This document shows, in pieces, positions 36,291 through 45,678 of a stretch of DNA of 64,000 nucleotides. The notes beneath the pieces are model-generated. The model was not told where the DNA came from, ran no database searches, and saw only the letters and a program-made list of their open reading frames with translations. The stretch's first letter is position 1. The number at the start of each line of letters is the position of its first letter. This DNA comes from Dyadobacter fermentans. GTDB lineage: Bacteria > Bacteroidota > Bacteroidia > Cytophagales > Spirosomataceae. The stretch is taken from the NCBI RefSeq assembly GCF_019924045.1, contig NZ_JAHXBN010000013.1, positions 1 to 64,000 of the forward strand. Reading direction: 5' to 3'. The position numbers were made by a program, and so were the translations under genes.

Positions 36291-37298
36291 ATGAAAACGC
36301 TCAGAAACTTGCTCATAATCACCGTTCTGGTGTGGGTGCTGGCTTGCTTTACCCACCCTCGCGGGTTCGTTCCGTTCAAGCCCGTGTACACGTGGAAAGA
36401 AATCCTCCCCGCCGGAAATGGCTCGCACCAGTACGAATGGAAATCCGGCACATTCCCGATGGGGCTTGTACCGCACGTCGCATTTAATAATGGTAATCTC
36501 TGGATGGTGGGCCAAAAAGCGTCGTGGTCGTCGGCGGATGGCATTACCTGGATCCGTCACAGCAAAAACGACTGGGGCGAACGCATCTGGTTGACCGGCA
36601 TTTACTTCGCCGGCAAGCTCTGGCAGACCGGCGGGATGCGCTACAAGGAAAGGGAACTCACGGATGAAATCTGGAATTCGGAAAATGGTTCTGATTGGCG
36701 GAAAGTAGCCAACGGCAAATGGGGGCCACGGAAAGGCCATGCATTGATTGTTTTCAAAAACAAATTGTGGCTTTTCGGCGGTACTTCGAAGGTATCGCGG
36801 GATTTCGAATCACTTGAAATGAAGAATGACGTATGGTCGTCGCCGGATGGCCTGCAATGGACGCTGGAAACAGCGCGGGCACCGTGGTCGCCGCGCGATT
36901 TGCCGCACGTGGTCGTCATGCGCGACACCTTGTATATGGTAGGTGCCCAGGGAATTGCCGATGTGTGGCGTTCGGCCGATGGCAAAAACTGGACGCAACT
37001 CACCGCGGAAGCAGGCTGGAAGAGCCGTTACGACATGGGCGTACACGTATTCGACGGCAAGCTCTGGGTATTCGGGGGCCGCGACCCCAATCCCGATCAT
37101 CACAAAGGCGCATTAAATGACGTATGGTTTTCTTCGAACGGTACCGACTGGTTCCGCCACGCCGAACATGCCCCGTGGAGCGTCCGCAGTGGAGGCAACA
37201 GCGTCGTATTCCGAGATCAGTTATGGATTTTCAGCGGCAAGCATACCGGGGCTGATCCGGTTTGGAAAGGCGATGTCTGGGCACTGCAAAAGCGATAG
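36291..37298 (+). CDS. Kelch-like beta-propeller lipoprotein
   Basis: A 335-residue protein from the ATG at 36291 (a TTG 8 codons earlier adds nothing useful). The N-terminus ends in a lipobox-like VLAC (C19). Five blades repeat W-S-A/P-DG---W followed by a G/W-rich KLW-FGG strand: WSSADGITW/KLWQTGG, WNSENGSDW/KLWLFGG, WSSPDGLQW/TLYMVGA, WRSADGKNW/KLWVFGG, WFSSNGTDW/QLWIFSG. It is therefore a Kelch-type propeller, probably on the cell surface or in the periplasm. It lies 129 bp upstream of the cytochrome/DUF1553 gene on the same strand and may belong to that group. Ligand unknown. Confidence 0.85.
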   Translation: MKTLRNLLIITVLVWVLACFTHPRGFVPFKPVYTWKEILPAGNGSHQYEWKSGTFPMGLVPHVAFNNGNLWMVGQKASWSSADGITWIRHSKNDWGERIWLTGIYFAGKLWQTGGMRYKERELTDEIWNSENGSDWRKVANGKWGPRKGHALIVFKNKLWLFGGTSKVSRDFESLEMKNDVWSSPDGLQWTLETARAPWSPRDLPHVVVMRDTLYMVGAQGIADVWRSADGKNWTQLTAEAGWKSRYDMGVHVFDGKLWVFGGRDPNPDHHKGALNDVWFSSNGTDWFRHAEHAPWSVRSGGNSVVFRDQLWIFSGKHTGADPVWKGDVWALQKR

Positions 37299-37427
37299 GG
37301 AAGCGGCGATTGTCGCCTTGTGGTGATATCGGAAAAATTAAATTAAAAACTTTAATCACAATATATGACTAAGAATTAGGGTGTTCCGGCTTTTAACTTC
37401 TGAAAGGTGCGTAAAGACAGGAAATCC

Positions 37428-40400
37428 ATGAAGTTACGAGCGAAGATGTTTGCTTTTTTGAAGTGGGGAAAGTGGGCCGCCGCGGCTTGCGCCGGCATAC
37501 TCGTTCTGGCACGCTGCGGCGTGGATAAGCCGGAAGAGGTGAAACTAGCATTGCAGGAAGTACCCGCGGAGCTGGATTTTAATTATGATGTCAAACCGAT
37601 TCTCTCGGATAAATGCTTCGCCTGCCACGGGCCGGACGCGAAAAAGCAAAAGGGCGGGTTGCGGCTGGATACCGAAGAAGGTGCTTACAAAGCGCTGAAA
37701 AATGCCCAAAACGGACACGGTAGTAAGCGCCACGCGATTGTCCCCGGCGACCTGGCTGCCAGTGAGGTTTACCACAGGCTTATTTCGCAGGACCCGGATT
37801 TAAAGATGCCGCCGCCTGCCTCCAATCTCACATTGTCGACAAAAGAAATAGCGGTGCTCACGCGCTGGATCGAACAGGGGGCGAAATACAAGCCGCATTG
37901 GTCGTTCATCAAACCCGAAAAACCGGTGGTTCCCGAAGCGAAGCAGGCCGGATGGGCCCGCACGCCGATCGATCATTTCATTCTGGCAAAACTGGAAAAA
38001 GAAAAACTTTCACCTTCGTCCGAAGCCGGCCGGGAAGATCTGATCCGCCGGGCGAGTTTCGACCTCACGGGCTTGCCGCCGACACTCGCTGAGATCGACG
38101 CGTTCGTGGCCGATCAGTCGCCCGATGCTTATGCAAAACTGATCGACCGCCTGTTGCAATCACCTGCTTACGGCGAGCGGATGGCCAGCGAATGGATGGA
38201 CGTTTCGCGGTATGCCGACAGTGACGGTTATCTCGACGACAAACACCGCGATTTTTCGCCGTGGCGCGACTGGGTGATCAGCGCATTCAACCGCAACATT
38301 CCCTACAATCGGTTCGTCACCATGCAGTTGGCAGGCGATCTTTTGCCTGATAAAACCAAAGAAACCATTCTTGCTACGGCTTTCAACCGCTTGCATAAGA
38401 AAAGCTCGGAAGCCGGGATCGTTTTTGAAGAATACCGGGTGGAATACAATGCCGACCGCGTGCAGACGCTGGGGCAGGGGATACTGGGGCTCTCGGTGCA
38501 ATGCGCACGCTGCCACGACCACAAGTACGACCCGATCAGTCAGGAAGCCTATTATAAAATGTTCGGGCTTTTCAACAGCACCAACGAAACCGGAAGCCCC
38601 GTTTATGGTCCCGATCAGACGCCCGGCCCTGCATTGCTGCTCACCAGCAAGGAAAATGAAGAAATGCTCCGCTTTTTCGACCGGAAAATCACGGGACTCA
38701 GCAACCGGCTTGCTCATGTCAATGATAATTCGGAGGAAGACTTGCGAAAGTGGCGGAATGCCGGTGTGCTATCGGAAAAGGTGCTCGATCAGAAGCTCCG
38801 CGAGGGAATGGTAGCCTATTACCCATTCGACAAGGCTGTAAAAACCGCTGATGGTAAGACGGTCATGCCCAATGCGCTCAATGCTAAACAGCTGGCGCAA
38901 TGCAACGAAATCATTCTGAAACCCGGCGTGAGGGGCAATGCCTATTTCGTGTCGGACTATAATTCCATCAAATTAGGCAACAATATCGGCTGGCATGAAC
39001 GGACCGAGCCTTTTTCGGTGGAATTGTGGATTAACCCGAACACGGTTTATCCGGACGCCGGTATTTTTTACCATTGCGAAGACCTGCGTCTGGGCTACAA
39101 AGGCTATTCGTTGCGGCTCGCCAACAATAAGTTACAGTTTATCATCGCACATTCTTACCCGCAAAATGCCATCCAGGTAAGCACGCTCGCGCCGGTACCC
39201 GTGAAGCAATGGACAAAAGTTACGGTCACTTACGACGGTTCCAGCAAGGCTTCGGGGGCCAAGATTTATGTGAATGGGGAAGCCGCGAAAACCGGGGTCG
39301 ATTTCGACAACCTGTACAAGGGTATTTTGTATGAAAAGGATATTCATACTTACGGTTTCCAGGGATTTATGGTCGGGCAGCGCAACCTGCTCATTCCTTT
39401 TAAAGATGGTGGGATCGACGAGTTGAAAATTTATGACAAATCATTGACTGCCCTTGAAGTTTTATATAACCATAACCCGAAAAAGGCCGCTGAAATGCTG
39501 AAAATGCAGGTCCCGGCTAATGAGCAAGCGATGGTGAAGGAGTTTTACAATGCACATTTCAATGCAAAAGCGCAAATGCTGCGCGATAGCCTGAAAGTGC
39601 ACATGGATGAGCAAAACAAGCTGATTAACAGTGTACCCGAACTGATGGTGATGGGCGACCTTCCCAAACCGCGGCCAACCTACCTCCTCACGCGCGGGGC
39701 ATACAATGCGCCCGGTAGGCGGGTGACGCCCGGTGCGCTGGATGCGGTAATGCCGTTCGAAGGGAAGTTTCCGCCAAACAGATTGGGCCTCGCGCGCTGG
39801 CTTTTCGACAAAAACAACCCGCTCACCGCACGGGTGTTCGTGAACCGCGTCTGGCAAATGCATTTCGGAAATGGCATTGTACGCTCCTCGGCCGACTTCG
39901 GTAACCAGGGCAACCTGCCGTCGCATCCCGAACTGCTCGATTGGCTGGCTGTCGATTTTATGGAATCCGGTTGGAATATCAAAAGGCTGCACAAGCTCAT
40001 TACGCTTTCGGCCACCTACCAGCAAACGTCCAAAGCTACGCCGCAACTGCTTGAAAAAGATCCGGATAATGTATGGCTGGCAAGAGGCGCCCGGTTCCGT
40101 TTTACAGCCGAAATGATACGGGACAACTCGCTTGCTATCAGTGGATTGCTGGTGAATAAAATTGGCGGCAAAAGCGTTTATCCCTACCAGCCCGCCGGCC
40201 TCTGGGACGAGCTGAGCGATAAGGTATGGCGCTACAAATACCAGCAGGAGCCGGGCGAAGGCCTGTACCGCCGGAGCCTCTACACGATATGGAAACGGAC
40301 TTCCCCGCCGCCGTCGATGCTGATCTTCGATGCGCCCGAACGCGGCGAATGCGTGGTGAAACGTCGGGCTACGGCCACGCCTTTACAGGCATTGGTGCTG

Positions 40401-40724
40401 CTCAATGACCCGCAGTATGTGGAGGCCGCCCGGGCATTGGCAGAGAAAGTGCTGCATTCCTGTAAAAAAGAAGGTCAGGAGGCAACGGGACTGGCATTCA
40501 GGCTGATAACCGGCAGGAAGCCCGACAAGACGGAGCAGCGGATACTCGGTGCGTTTTATGCCGATGAGCTGACACGTTTCCGCGCGAAACCCGCGCAGGC
40601 GCTCGAATACCTGCGTACAGGCGAGCGCAAGTGGGACACAACGCTGCAACCGGCGGAAATAGCCGCCCTCGCGACCGTTTCCAGCTCGATTATGAATACC
40701 GACGAGGGGCATACCCGCAAATAA
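37428..40724 (+). CDS. Cytochrome c / DUF1549 / LamG / DUF1553 protein (PSD1 family)
   Basis: A large 1098-residue exported protein. The ATG at 37428 is preferred over an in-frame GTG at 37407. After a hydrophobic N-terminus, about 45-140 are a Planctomycetes-type cytochrome c with heme site C63-F-A-C66-H67. About 180-370 are DUF1549 (HFILAKLEKEKLSPS, RRASFDLTGLPPT, YADSDGYLDD and a second heme-like C-A-R-C-H site in VQCARCHDHKYDPI). About 459-676 are a LamG/concanavalin-like lectin domain (MVAYYPFDKA, SVELWINPNT). About 777-1025 are DUF1553 (NPLTARVFVNRVWQMHFGNG, RRRSL-like TIWKRTSPPPSML, ATPLQALVLLNDPQYVEAAR). These proteins usually pair with a DUF1501 partner, as here 7 bp downstream. A role in oxidising or processing complex carbohydrates is inferred from context in the literature; the reaction is not established. 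Confidence 0.92.
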   Translation: MKLRAKMFAFLKWGKWAAAACAGILVLARCGVDKPEEVKLALQEVPAELDFNYDVKPILSDKCFACHGPDAKKQKGGLRLDTEEGAYKALKNAQNGHGSKRHAIVPGDLAASEVYHRLISQDPDLKMPPPASNLTLSTKEIAVLTRWIEQGAKYKPHWSFIKPEKPVVPEAKQAGWARTPIDHFILAKLEKEKLSPSSEAGREDLIRRASFDLTGLPPTLAEIDAFVADQSPDAYAKLIDRLLQSPAYGERMASEWMDVSRYADSDGYLDDKHRDFSPWRDWVISAFNRNIPYNRFVTMQLAGDLLPDKTKETILATAFNRLHKKSSEAGIVFEEYRVEYNADRVQTLGQGILGLSVQCARCHDHKYDPISQEAYYKMFGLFNSTNETGSPVYGPDQTPGPALLLTSKENEEMLRFFDRKITGLSNRLAHVNDNSEEDLRKWRNAGVLSEKVLDQKLREGMVAYYPFDKAVKTADGKTVMPNALNAKQLAQCNEIILKPGVRGNAYFVSDYNSIKLGNNIGWHERTEPFSVELWINPNTVYPDAGIFYHCEDLRLGYKGYSLRLANNKLQFIIAHSYPQNAIQVSTLAPVPVKQWTKVTVTYDGSSKASGAKIYVNGEAAKTGVDFDNLYKGILYEKDIHTYGFQGFMVGQRNLLIPFKDGGIDELKIYDKSLTALEVLYNHNPKKAAEMLKMQVPANEQAMVKEFYNAHFNAKAQMLRDSLKVHMDEQNKLINSVPELMVMGDLPKPRPTYLLTRGAYNAPGRRVTPGALDAVMPFEGKFPPNRLGLARWLFDKNNPLTARVFVNRVWQMHFGNGIVRSSADFGNQGNLPSHPELLDWLAVDFMESGWNIKRLHKLITLSATYQQTSKATPQLLEKDPDNVWLARGARFRFTAEMIRDNSLAISGLLVNKIGGKSVYPYQPAGLWDELSDKVWRYKYQQEPGEGLYRRSLYTIWKRTSPPPSMLIFDAPERGECVVKRRATATPLQALVLLNDPQYVEAARALAEKVLHSCKKEGQEATGLAFRLITGRKPDKTEQRILGAFYADELTRFRAKPAQALEYLRTGERKWDTTLQPAEIAALATVSSSIMNTDEGHTRK

Positions 40725-40731
40725 TAAGGTT

Positions 40732-42198
40732 ATGGAAGATCTGAAAAAAGTATTAACGCAACTCAACCGCCGCGACTTTCTCACGAAGGCCGGTCTCGGT
40801 TTCGGTTCCATCGCGCTTTCGAGCATTTTGCAGGCCGGTACCTCGCCTGGCGCACGGGGAGAGGAGGCGGGAGGCGCTGAATCGGCGCCGTTTGTCCGCG
40901 GGCCGCATTTTTCTCCGAAAGCGAAGCGCATTATTTACCTGTTCCAAAGCGGCGGGCCGTCGCAGCTGGAAACATTTGATTACAAGCCTGCATTGGTCAA
41001 ATGGCACGGCCAGGAAATCCCGGATTCGATTAAGTCGACGCAACGGAATTCGGGGATGGTAGCAGGGCAGTCGACTTTCCCGCTCGTTAAATCGATTTAT
41101 GATTTTAAACAATACGGGCAGTCGGGCGCGTGGGTGAGCGAGCTTTTGCCTTATACCGCGGGTGTTGTGGACGATTTGTGCATCGTCAAATCGGTGTTTA
41201 CGGAGGCTATCAACCACGAACCGGCGGTGATGTTCGTGCAAACAGGCTCGCAGCAAAGCGGACGGCCGTCGATGGGCTCATGGCTGAGCTATGGGCTGGG
41301 CTCTGATAATCAGAATCTTCCACATTTTATGGTGTTGATTTCCAAGGGCGTCAGTGGTGACCAGCCGTTGAGCACGGCTGCCTGGGCCAATGGTTTCCTG
41401 GCGTCGCACCACCAGGGCGTGCAACTTAGGGCGGGGAAGGACCCGGTGCTGTATTTGCAAAACCCGTACGGCGTGCATAAAGAAGATCGCCGCCGCGCGC
41501 TCGACCGCATTAAGGAACTGAATGAGCACCAGTTTACGCTTTGGGGCGACCCGGAAATACAGTCGAAGATCAGCCAGTATGAAATGGCTTATAAAATGCA
41601 GACATCCGTGCCCGACGCCGTAGATACCTCCGACGAGCCCGATTATATCTACAAAATGTACGGAGAAGATGCCCGACGGCCGGGAACATTCGCCGCCAAT
41701 TGCCTGCTGGCGCGCCGCATGGCCGAGCGCGATGTGAAATTCATTCAGCTCTATCACATGGGCTGGGACCAGCACGGAGATTTACCCAAAAACATTGCAA
41801 AACAGGCCAGGGACGTCGACCAGGCGTCGGCTGCATTGGTGAAGGACCTCAAACAGCGCGGATTGCTGGAAGATACGCTCGTGGTTTGGGGCGGGGAGTT
41901 CGGCCGCACGAGCTTTTCCCAAGGCAAGCTCACCGCCGATAACTACGGCCGCGATCATCACCCCGGCTGCTTTTCGATGTGGATGACCGGCGGTGGCATT
42001 AAAACCGGACAGGTGTACGGCGAAACCGATGAATTCAGCTACAATGTCGTGAAAGATGGTGTGCATGTCCATGATTTCCAGGCGACGTTGCTGCACCTCT
42101 TCGGACTCGATCATGAGAAACTGGTATTCAAGCATCAGGGACGGCGGTACCGGCTTACCGACGTGCACGGCAAGGTGATCAACGGGTTGATCGCATAG
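40732..42198 (+). CDS. DUF1501 protein (sulfatase-like fold, Tat signal)
   Basis: A 488-residue protein starting 7 bp after the DUF1553 gene, so the two are translated from one mRNA. The N-terminus has a twin-arginine motif (NRRDFLTKAGLGFGSIALSS), implying folded export. The body has family hallmarks: IYLFQSGGPSQLETFDYKPA, FTEAINHEPAVMFVQTGSQQ, GRPSMGSWLSYGLGSDNQNL, FIQLYHMGWDQHGDL, TLVVWGGEFGRTSFSQG, GRDHHPGCFSMWMTGGGIKT. DUF1501 belongs to the alkaline phosphatase-like superfamily and nearly always occurs next to a DUF1553 cytochrome protein. Its substrate is unknown. A GH32 gene follows 67 bp later on the same strand. Confidence 0.92.
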   Translation: MEDLKKVLTQLNRRDFLTKAGLGFGSIALSSILQAGTSPGARGEEAGGAESAPFVRGPHFSPKAKRIIYLFQSGGPSQLETFDYKPALVKWHGQEIPDSIKSTQRNSGMVAGQSTFPLVKSIYDFKQYGQSGAWVSELLPYTAGVVDDLCIVKSVFTEAINHEPAVMFVQTGSQQSGRPSMGSWLSYGLGSDNQNLPHFMVLISKGVSGDQPLSTAAWANGFLASHHQGVQLRAGKDPVLYLQNPYGVHKEDRRRALDRIKELNEHQFTLWGDPEIQSKISQYEMAYKMQTSVPDAVDTSDEPDYIYKMYGEDARRPGTFAANCLLARRMAERDVKFIQLYHMGWDQHGDLPKNIAKQARDVDQASAALVKDLKQRGLLEDTLVVWGGEFGRTSFSQGKLTADNYGRDHHPGCFSMWMTGGGIKTGQVYGETDEFSYNVVKDGVHVHDFQATLLHLFGLDHEKLVFKHQGRRYRLTDVHGKVINGLIA

Positions 42199-42265
42199 CG
42201 AGGTTTGCCGGTTTAAGTAAATATGCTGCCTAAACTGCTTCCAGTTGGTGACTATTGATATTCCC

Positions 42266-43909
42266 ATGAAACCAACATTCCGATTCGTGGCCCTGGCATT
42301 GTTGCTGGGAAGCCATTTGCTTTCCGCGCAGGACCATTCGATCAAGATTACGAAGCGTTACCTCAACCTCCCCGTATCGCAAGCCGAAAACCGTGGTACC
42401 ATGCAGTTCAGGGTGAATGGCAAACTGGAACGCTCGTTCAAAATAAGGCTGGCCTCCGGGAATCCCGACTACTGGGTATTTTGTGATATGGGTGCATTGC
42501 AGGGGCAAACAATTACGATCAGCTACGACGGCAAGGCGGATGGCTTGCCGAAAATCTCGCAGGATGATCATATTGTGGGGGAAGATTCGATGTACCATGA
42601 GCGGAACCGTCCGCAATACCACTTTACCACCCGCCGCGGATGGATCAACGATCCCAACGGGCTGATCTTCTATGAAGGAGAGTACCACCTTTTTTACCAG
42701 CATAACCCGTACGAGCGCGAATGGGAGAACATGTCGTGGGGACATGCAGTGAGCAAGGATATGGTGCACTGGCAGGAACTGCCTACTGCTCTGTCGCCGG
42801 ATTCGATGGGTACGATGTTTTCCGGCTCCACCGTGATCGACTACGAGAATACGGCCGGTTTCAACAAAGGGAATACACCTGCGATGGTCGCTTTTTTTAC
42901 GGTTGATAACCCGGAAAAGCAGGTACAATGCATGGCTTACAGTCTCGACAAAGGCCGTACGTGGACCAAATACAGCAAAAATCCGCTGATCGATTCCAAA
43001 GCCAAATGGAACAGCAAAGACACGCGCGACCCGCGGGTGTTTTGGTACAAGCCTTCGAAGCATTGGGTAATGGTGCTTAATGAACGTGACGGCCACTCCG
43101 TTTATACCTCCGGAAACCTGAAAGACTGGCAGTTTCAAAGCCATCTCACCGGCTTCTGGGAATGCCCCGACCTATTTGAATTGCCTGTGGATGGCAATAA
43201 AAGCAAAACCAAATGGGTGATGTATGGTGCCTCGGCCAGCTACATGATCGGCTCATTTGACGGGAAAACCTTCAAGCCGGAATCGGGTAAGCATTACTAC
43301 ACGACCGGCAGCATTTACGCCGCGCAAACTTTCACCAACATGCCCGAAACGGATCCACGCCGTATTCAGATCGGCTGGGGCCGGGTGTCGCATGCCGGAA
43401 TGCCGTTCAATGGCATGATGCTGCTCCCTACCGAGCTGCAACTAAGGACTACCAAAGATGGTATTCGATTGACCAGCAGACCGGTGAAAGAGATGGAACA
43501 GCTTTTCAGCAGCATCGGAAAATGGTCGTCGCTAACGGAGGCGGAAGCGAATGCGAAACTGCAATCGCTTCCGTCGCCCGATCAATTTCGCATTAAAGCC
43601 ACAATCAAACTCTCGCACGCGACCAGCGCGGGACTTTCGCTCTTCGGCCAGCGAATACTGGATTACGACATGAATTCCAACCTGATCAACGGTGTGTTTT
43701 ACTCGCCTGAGGATATGACCAGTATGGAAATCACTGCCGATATTTATGTAGACCGAACGACCGTCGAGGTGTTTATCGATCATGGAGCATATTCCTACTC
43801 GCTGCAACGCAAACCCGACGCACAGGCAAAAGAGACCCTGAATTTCTGGGGAAACCGTATCGAGGTGAAGAACCTGGAAATTTACAATGCCGAATCGGCC
43901 TGGAAATAG
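42266..43909 (+). CDS. GH32 fructan hydrolase (levanase/inulinase type)
   Basis: A 547-residue secreted enzyme. The ATG at 42266 gives a good signal peptide (MKPTFRFVALALLLGSHLLS, then AQ). Residues about 25-110 form an extra N-terminal beta domain like that of Bacteroides levanases (DUF4980-type). The five-bladed propeller carries the GH32 triad: nucleophile D129 in GWINDPNGLIFYEGEYHLFY, transition-state stabiliser D255 in RDPRVFW, acid/base E299 in GFWECPDLFEL. The C-terminal beta sandwich ends VEVFIDHGAYSYSLQRKP. It should cleave beta-fructosyl links (levan, inulin or sucrose). It sits after the DUF1553/DUF1501 pair. The last 28 bp overlap the end of the convergent ABC transporter gene. 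Confidence 0.94.
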   Translation: MKPTFRFVALALLLGSHLLSAQDHSIKITKRYLNLPVSQAENRGTMQFRVNGKLERSFKIRLASGNPDYWVFCDMGALQGQTITISYDGKADGLPKISQDDHIVGEDSMYHERNRPQYHFTTRRGWINDPNGLIFYEGEYHLFYQHNPYEREWENMSWGHAVSKDMVHWQELPTALSPDSMGTMFSGSTVIDYENTAGFNKGNTPAMVAFFTVDNPEKQVQCMAYSLDKGRTWTKYSKNPLIDSKAKWNSKDTRDPRVFWYKPSKHWVMVLNERDGHSVYTSGNLKDWQFQSHLTGFWECPDLFELPVDGNKSKTKWVMYGASASYMIGSFDGKTFKPESGKHYYTTGSIYAAQTFTNMPETDPRRIQIGWGRVSHAGMPFNGMMLLPTELQLRTTKDGIRLTSRPVKEMEQLFSSIGKWSSLTEAEANAKLQSLPSPDQFRIKATIKLSHATSAGLSLFGQRILDYDMNSNLINGVFYSPEDMTSMEITADIYVDRTTVEVFIDHGAYSYSLQRKPDAQAKETLNFWGNRIEVKNLEIYNAESAWK

Positions 43910-45642
43910 GCGGCCTTACTTTCGATCCGCCAGCCCCCGCTCTGCTGCTGGATTTGATGCAGCCGGTGGTACAGGCCTTGCTTTTCCATAAGTGCCTCAT
44001 GATTGCCCTGTTCTTCAATGCGGCCGTCGTTAAGCACAATGATCTGGTTTGCATGACGGACAGTCGCGAGCTTGTGCGCGACAACGATTACCGTTTTGTC
44101 CTTCACCAATTCCTGGATTGCTTGCTGAATGTAAATTTCGTTCTCCGGGTCCAGCGAGGCGGTGGCCTCGTCGAGCAAAATGATCGGGGCGTTTTTGAGC
44201 AGCGCACGGGCAATGCTGATGCGCTGCTTCTGTCCGCCGGATAGCCGGTTGCCGCCTTCGCCGACGCGCGCATTCAGTCCGTCGGCCATTTCCCAGGCGA
44301 AATCCATTACCCGGGCTTTCTCCGCTGCGTCGAGCACCTCGAGCTCGGTGGCGCCGGGACGGCCGAAGTGGATGTTGTTATAAATTGTGTCATCAAACAA
44401 ATACACCTCCTGGAATACTTCGCTCACGAGCACGCAAACGTCGTCGGGGCGCATGTCCTGCACATTTACGCCGCCTATGCGGATGCAGCCCGATTGTACG
44501 TCCCAGAAGCGGGCGATTAACGAGGTAATCGTCGTCTTCCCGGAACCCGAAGGCCCTACCAGCGCGGTCATACTCTTTTCCGCCACCGAGAACGAGAGGT
44601 TTTGGAGCACATTCCGGCCATCATGGTACGCGAAACCGACATTTTCGAATTGAATATCAAAGCTCACAGGCAGCAACTCCCGCCCGGATGCCTGCACGGG
44701 CGTACGCAGGAGCGTGACGATCCGACCGAGGCTGATATTCATGTAGCGCAGGATCACGTAATCGACCAGCAGTATTTTGATGGGCTCGAACAGCCTGTAA
44801 CCGACGATCAGAAATGTAATGAGTACAGGAACAGGCAGATTCCCGGCCACGAGGTAAGTGATTGCCAGGCTGACCATCAGCAAAAAGCTCAGTTCGAGTA
44901 CCAGACCGGCTGTGAGGACGAATGGGCCCGGGATAGCCTCTGTTTTAATGCTGGCCTTGCGGAAATCGTCCAATGCTTTTTGTAGCGTGGAGAATCGCTC
45001 GCCCGTCATGCCGAACGACTTGATATGCCGGATACCCTGGACGTATTCCAGAAAGCGGGCACCGGTTTCGTTGCGGGCCCGTACGTGATGATGGCCCTGC
45101 TTTACGACCAGGTAGTCCGAAATGCGGATCAGCACCCAGGCCAGGGGCAACGCCGCGAGCAGCACCAGCGCGAGGCGGCAGTCGGTGGCAAGCAAAAAGG
45201 CCGATACGATAATTGTAGCAAACACAGCCCCGGCCATATTGCCGATGGTATGACCGAAAATCAGTTCAAAATTGGCCACATCCTGCAAAACAACCGAGGC
45301 TAGCTCGCCCGGGTCGCGTTGTTTGAAGGTACCCATCGAAATACGCTGCAAATGATTACCCAATGCCATGCGCAGGTTGGTGGAGAGGGTATAGGTCATG
45401 TCGTTGCTGCGGACAATGGTTTTGACCGAGACAAAAAATTGCCCGGCAATGAGTATCACCATGATACCGACATAAGCCCAGAGCTTTTGCGGATCGGGCA
45501 CAGGCGAGAACAGTTCCCGGATAATGAGCAGCAGGAAGCCCGTCGGAACGGCTATGAAGAGGCTGTGTACGAGTTCGAGCAAAATGCTCTTCCGTACAAT
45601 TGCCGGCGCGGTCGTGAATGTATAAATGAGGTTGCGGATCAT
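43882..45642 (-). CDS. ABC exporter half-transporter (YbtQ/IrtB-like), second gene
   Basis: A 586-residue inner-membrane protein with six membrane segments (about 20-310) fused to an ATPase domain: Walker A GPSGSGKTT, signature LSGGQKQR, Walker B IILLDEATASLDPE, H-loop VVAHKLATV. It follows a partner half-transporter by 36 bp, and the two probably form a heterodimer. The pairing, size and the neighbouring PchR-like regulator resemble the siderophore ABC systems YbtPQ and IrtAB; the substrate assignment is inferred. Its 3' end overlaps the convergent GH32 gene by 28 bp. Confidence 0.9.
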   Translation of the reverse strand: MIRNLIYTFTTAPAIVRKSILLELVHSLFIAVPTGFLLLIIRELFSPVPDPQKLWAYVGIMVILIAGQFFVSVKTIVRSNDMTYTLSTNLRMALGNHLQRISMGTFKQRDPGELASVVLQDVANFELIFGHTIGNMAGAVFATIIVSAFLLATDCRLALVLLAALPLAWVLIRISDYLVVKQGHHHVRARNETGARFLEYVQGIRHIKSFGMTGERFSTLQKALDDFRKASIKTEAIPGPFVLTAGLVLELSFLLMVSLAITYLVAGNLPVPVLITFLIVGYRLFEPIKILLVDYVILRYMNISLGRIVTLLRTPVQASGRELLPVSFDIQFENVGFAYHDGRNVLQNLSFSVAEKSMTALVGPSGSGKTTITSLIARFWDVQSGCIRIGGVNVQDMRPDDVCVLVSEVFQEVYLFDDTIYNNIHFGRPGATELEVLDAAEKARVMDFAWEMADGLNARVGEGGNRLSGGQKQRISIARALLKNAPIILLDEATASLDPENEIYIQQAIQELVKDKTVIVVAHKLATVRHANQIIVLNDGRIEEQGNHEALMEKQGLYHRLHQIQQQSGGWRIESKAAYFQADSAL

Positions 45643-45678
45643 CTTTTTGGTATTAGTTTTCTATTTTGGAACGGTCGT

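Noticed and set aside
42230-43144. 304-codon minus-strand open frame
   Set aside because: Antisense to the GH32 gene, whose catalytic motifs are all intact in the other strand.
37428-43909. Calling 36.3-64 kb one single polysaccharide utilisation locus
   Set aside because: The GH32 group and the SusCD-sulfatase group are separated by convergent and divergent units with their own regulators, so shared control is not supported by the sequence.
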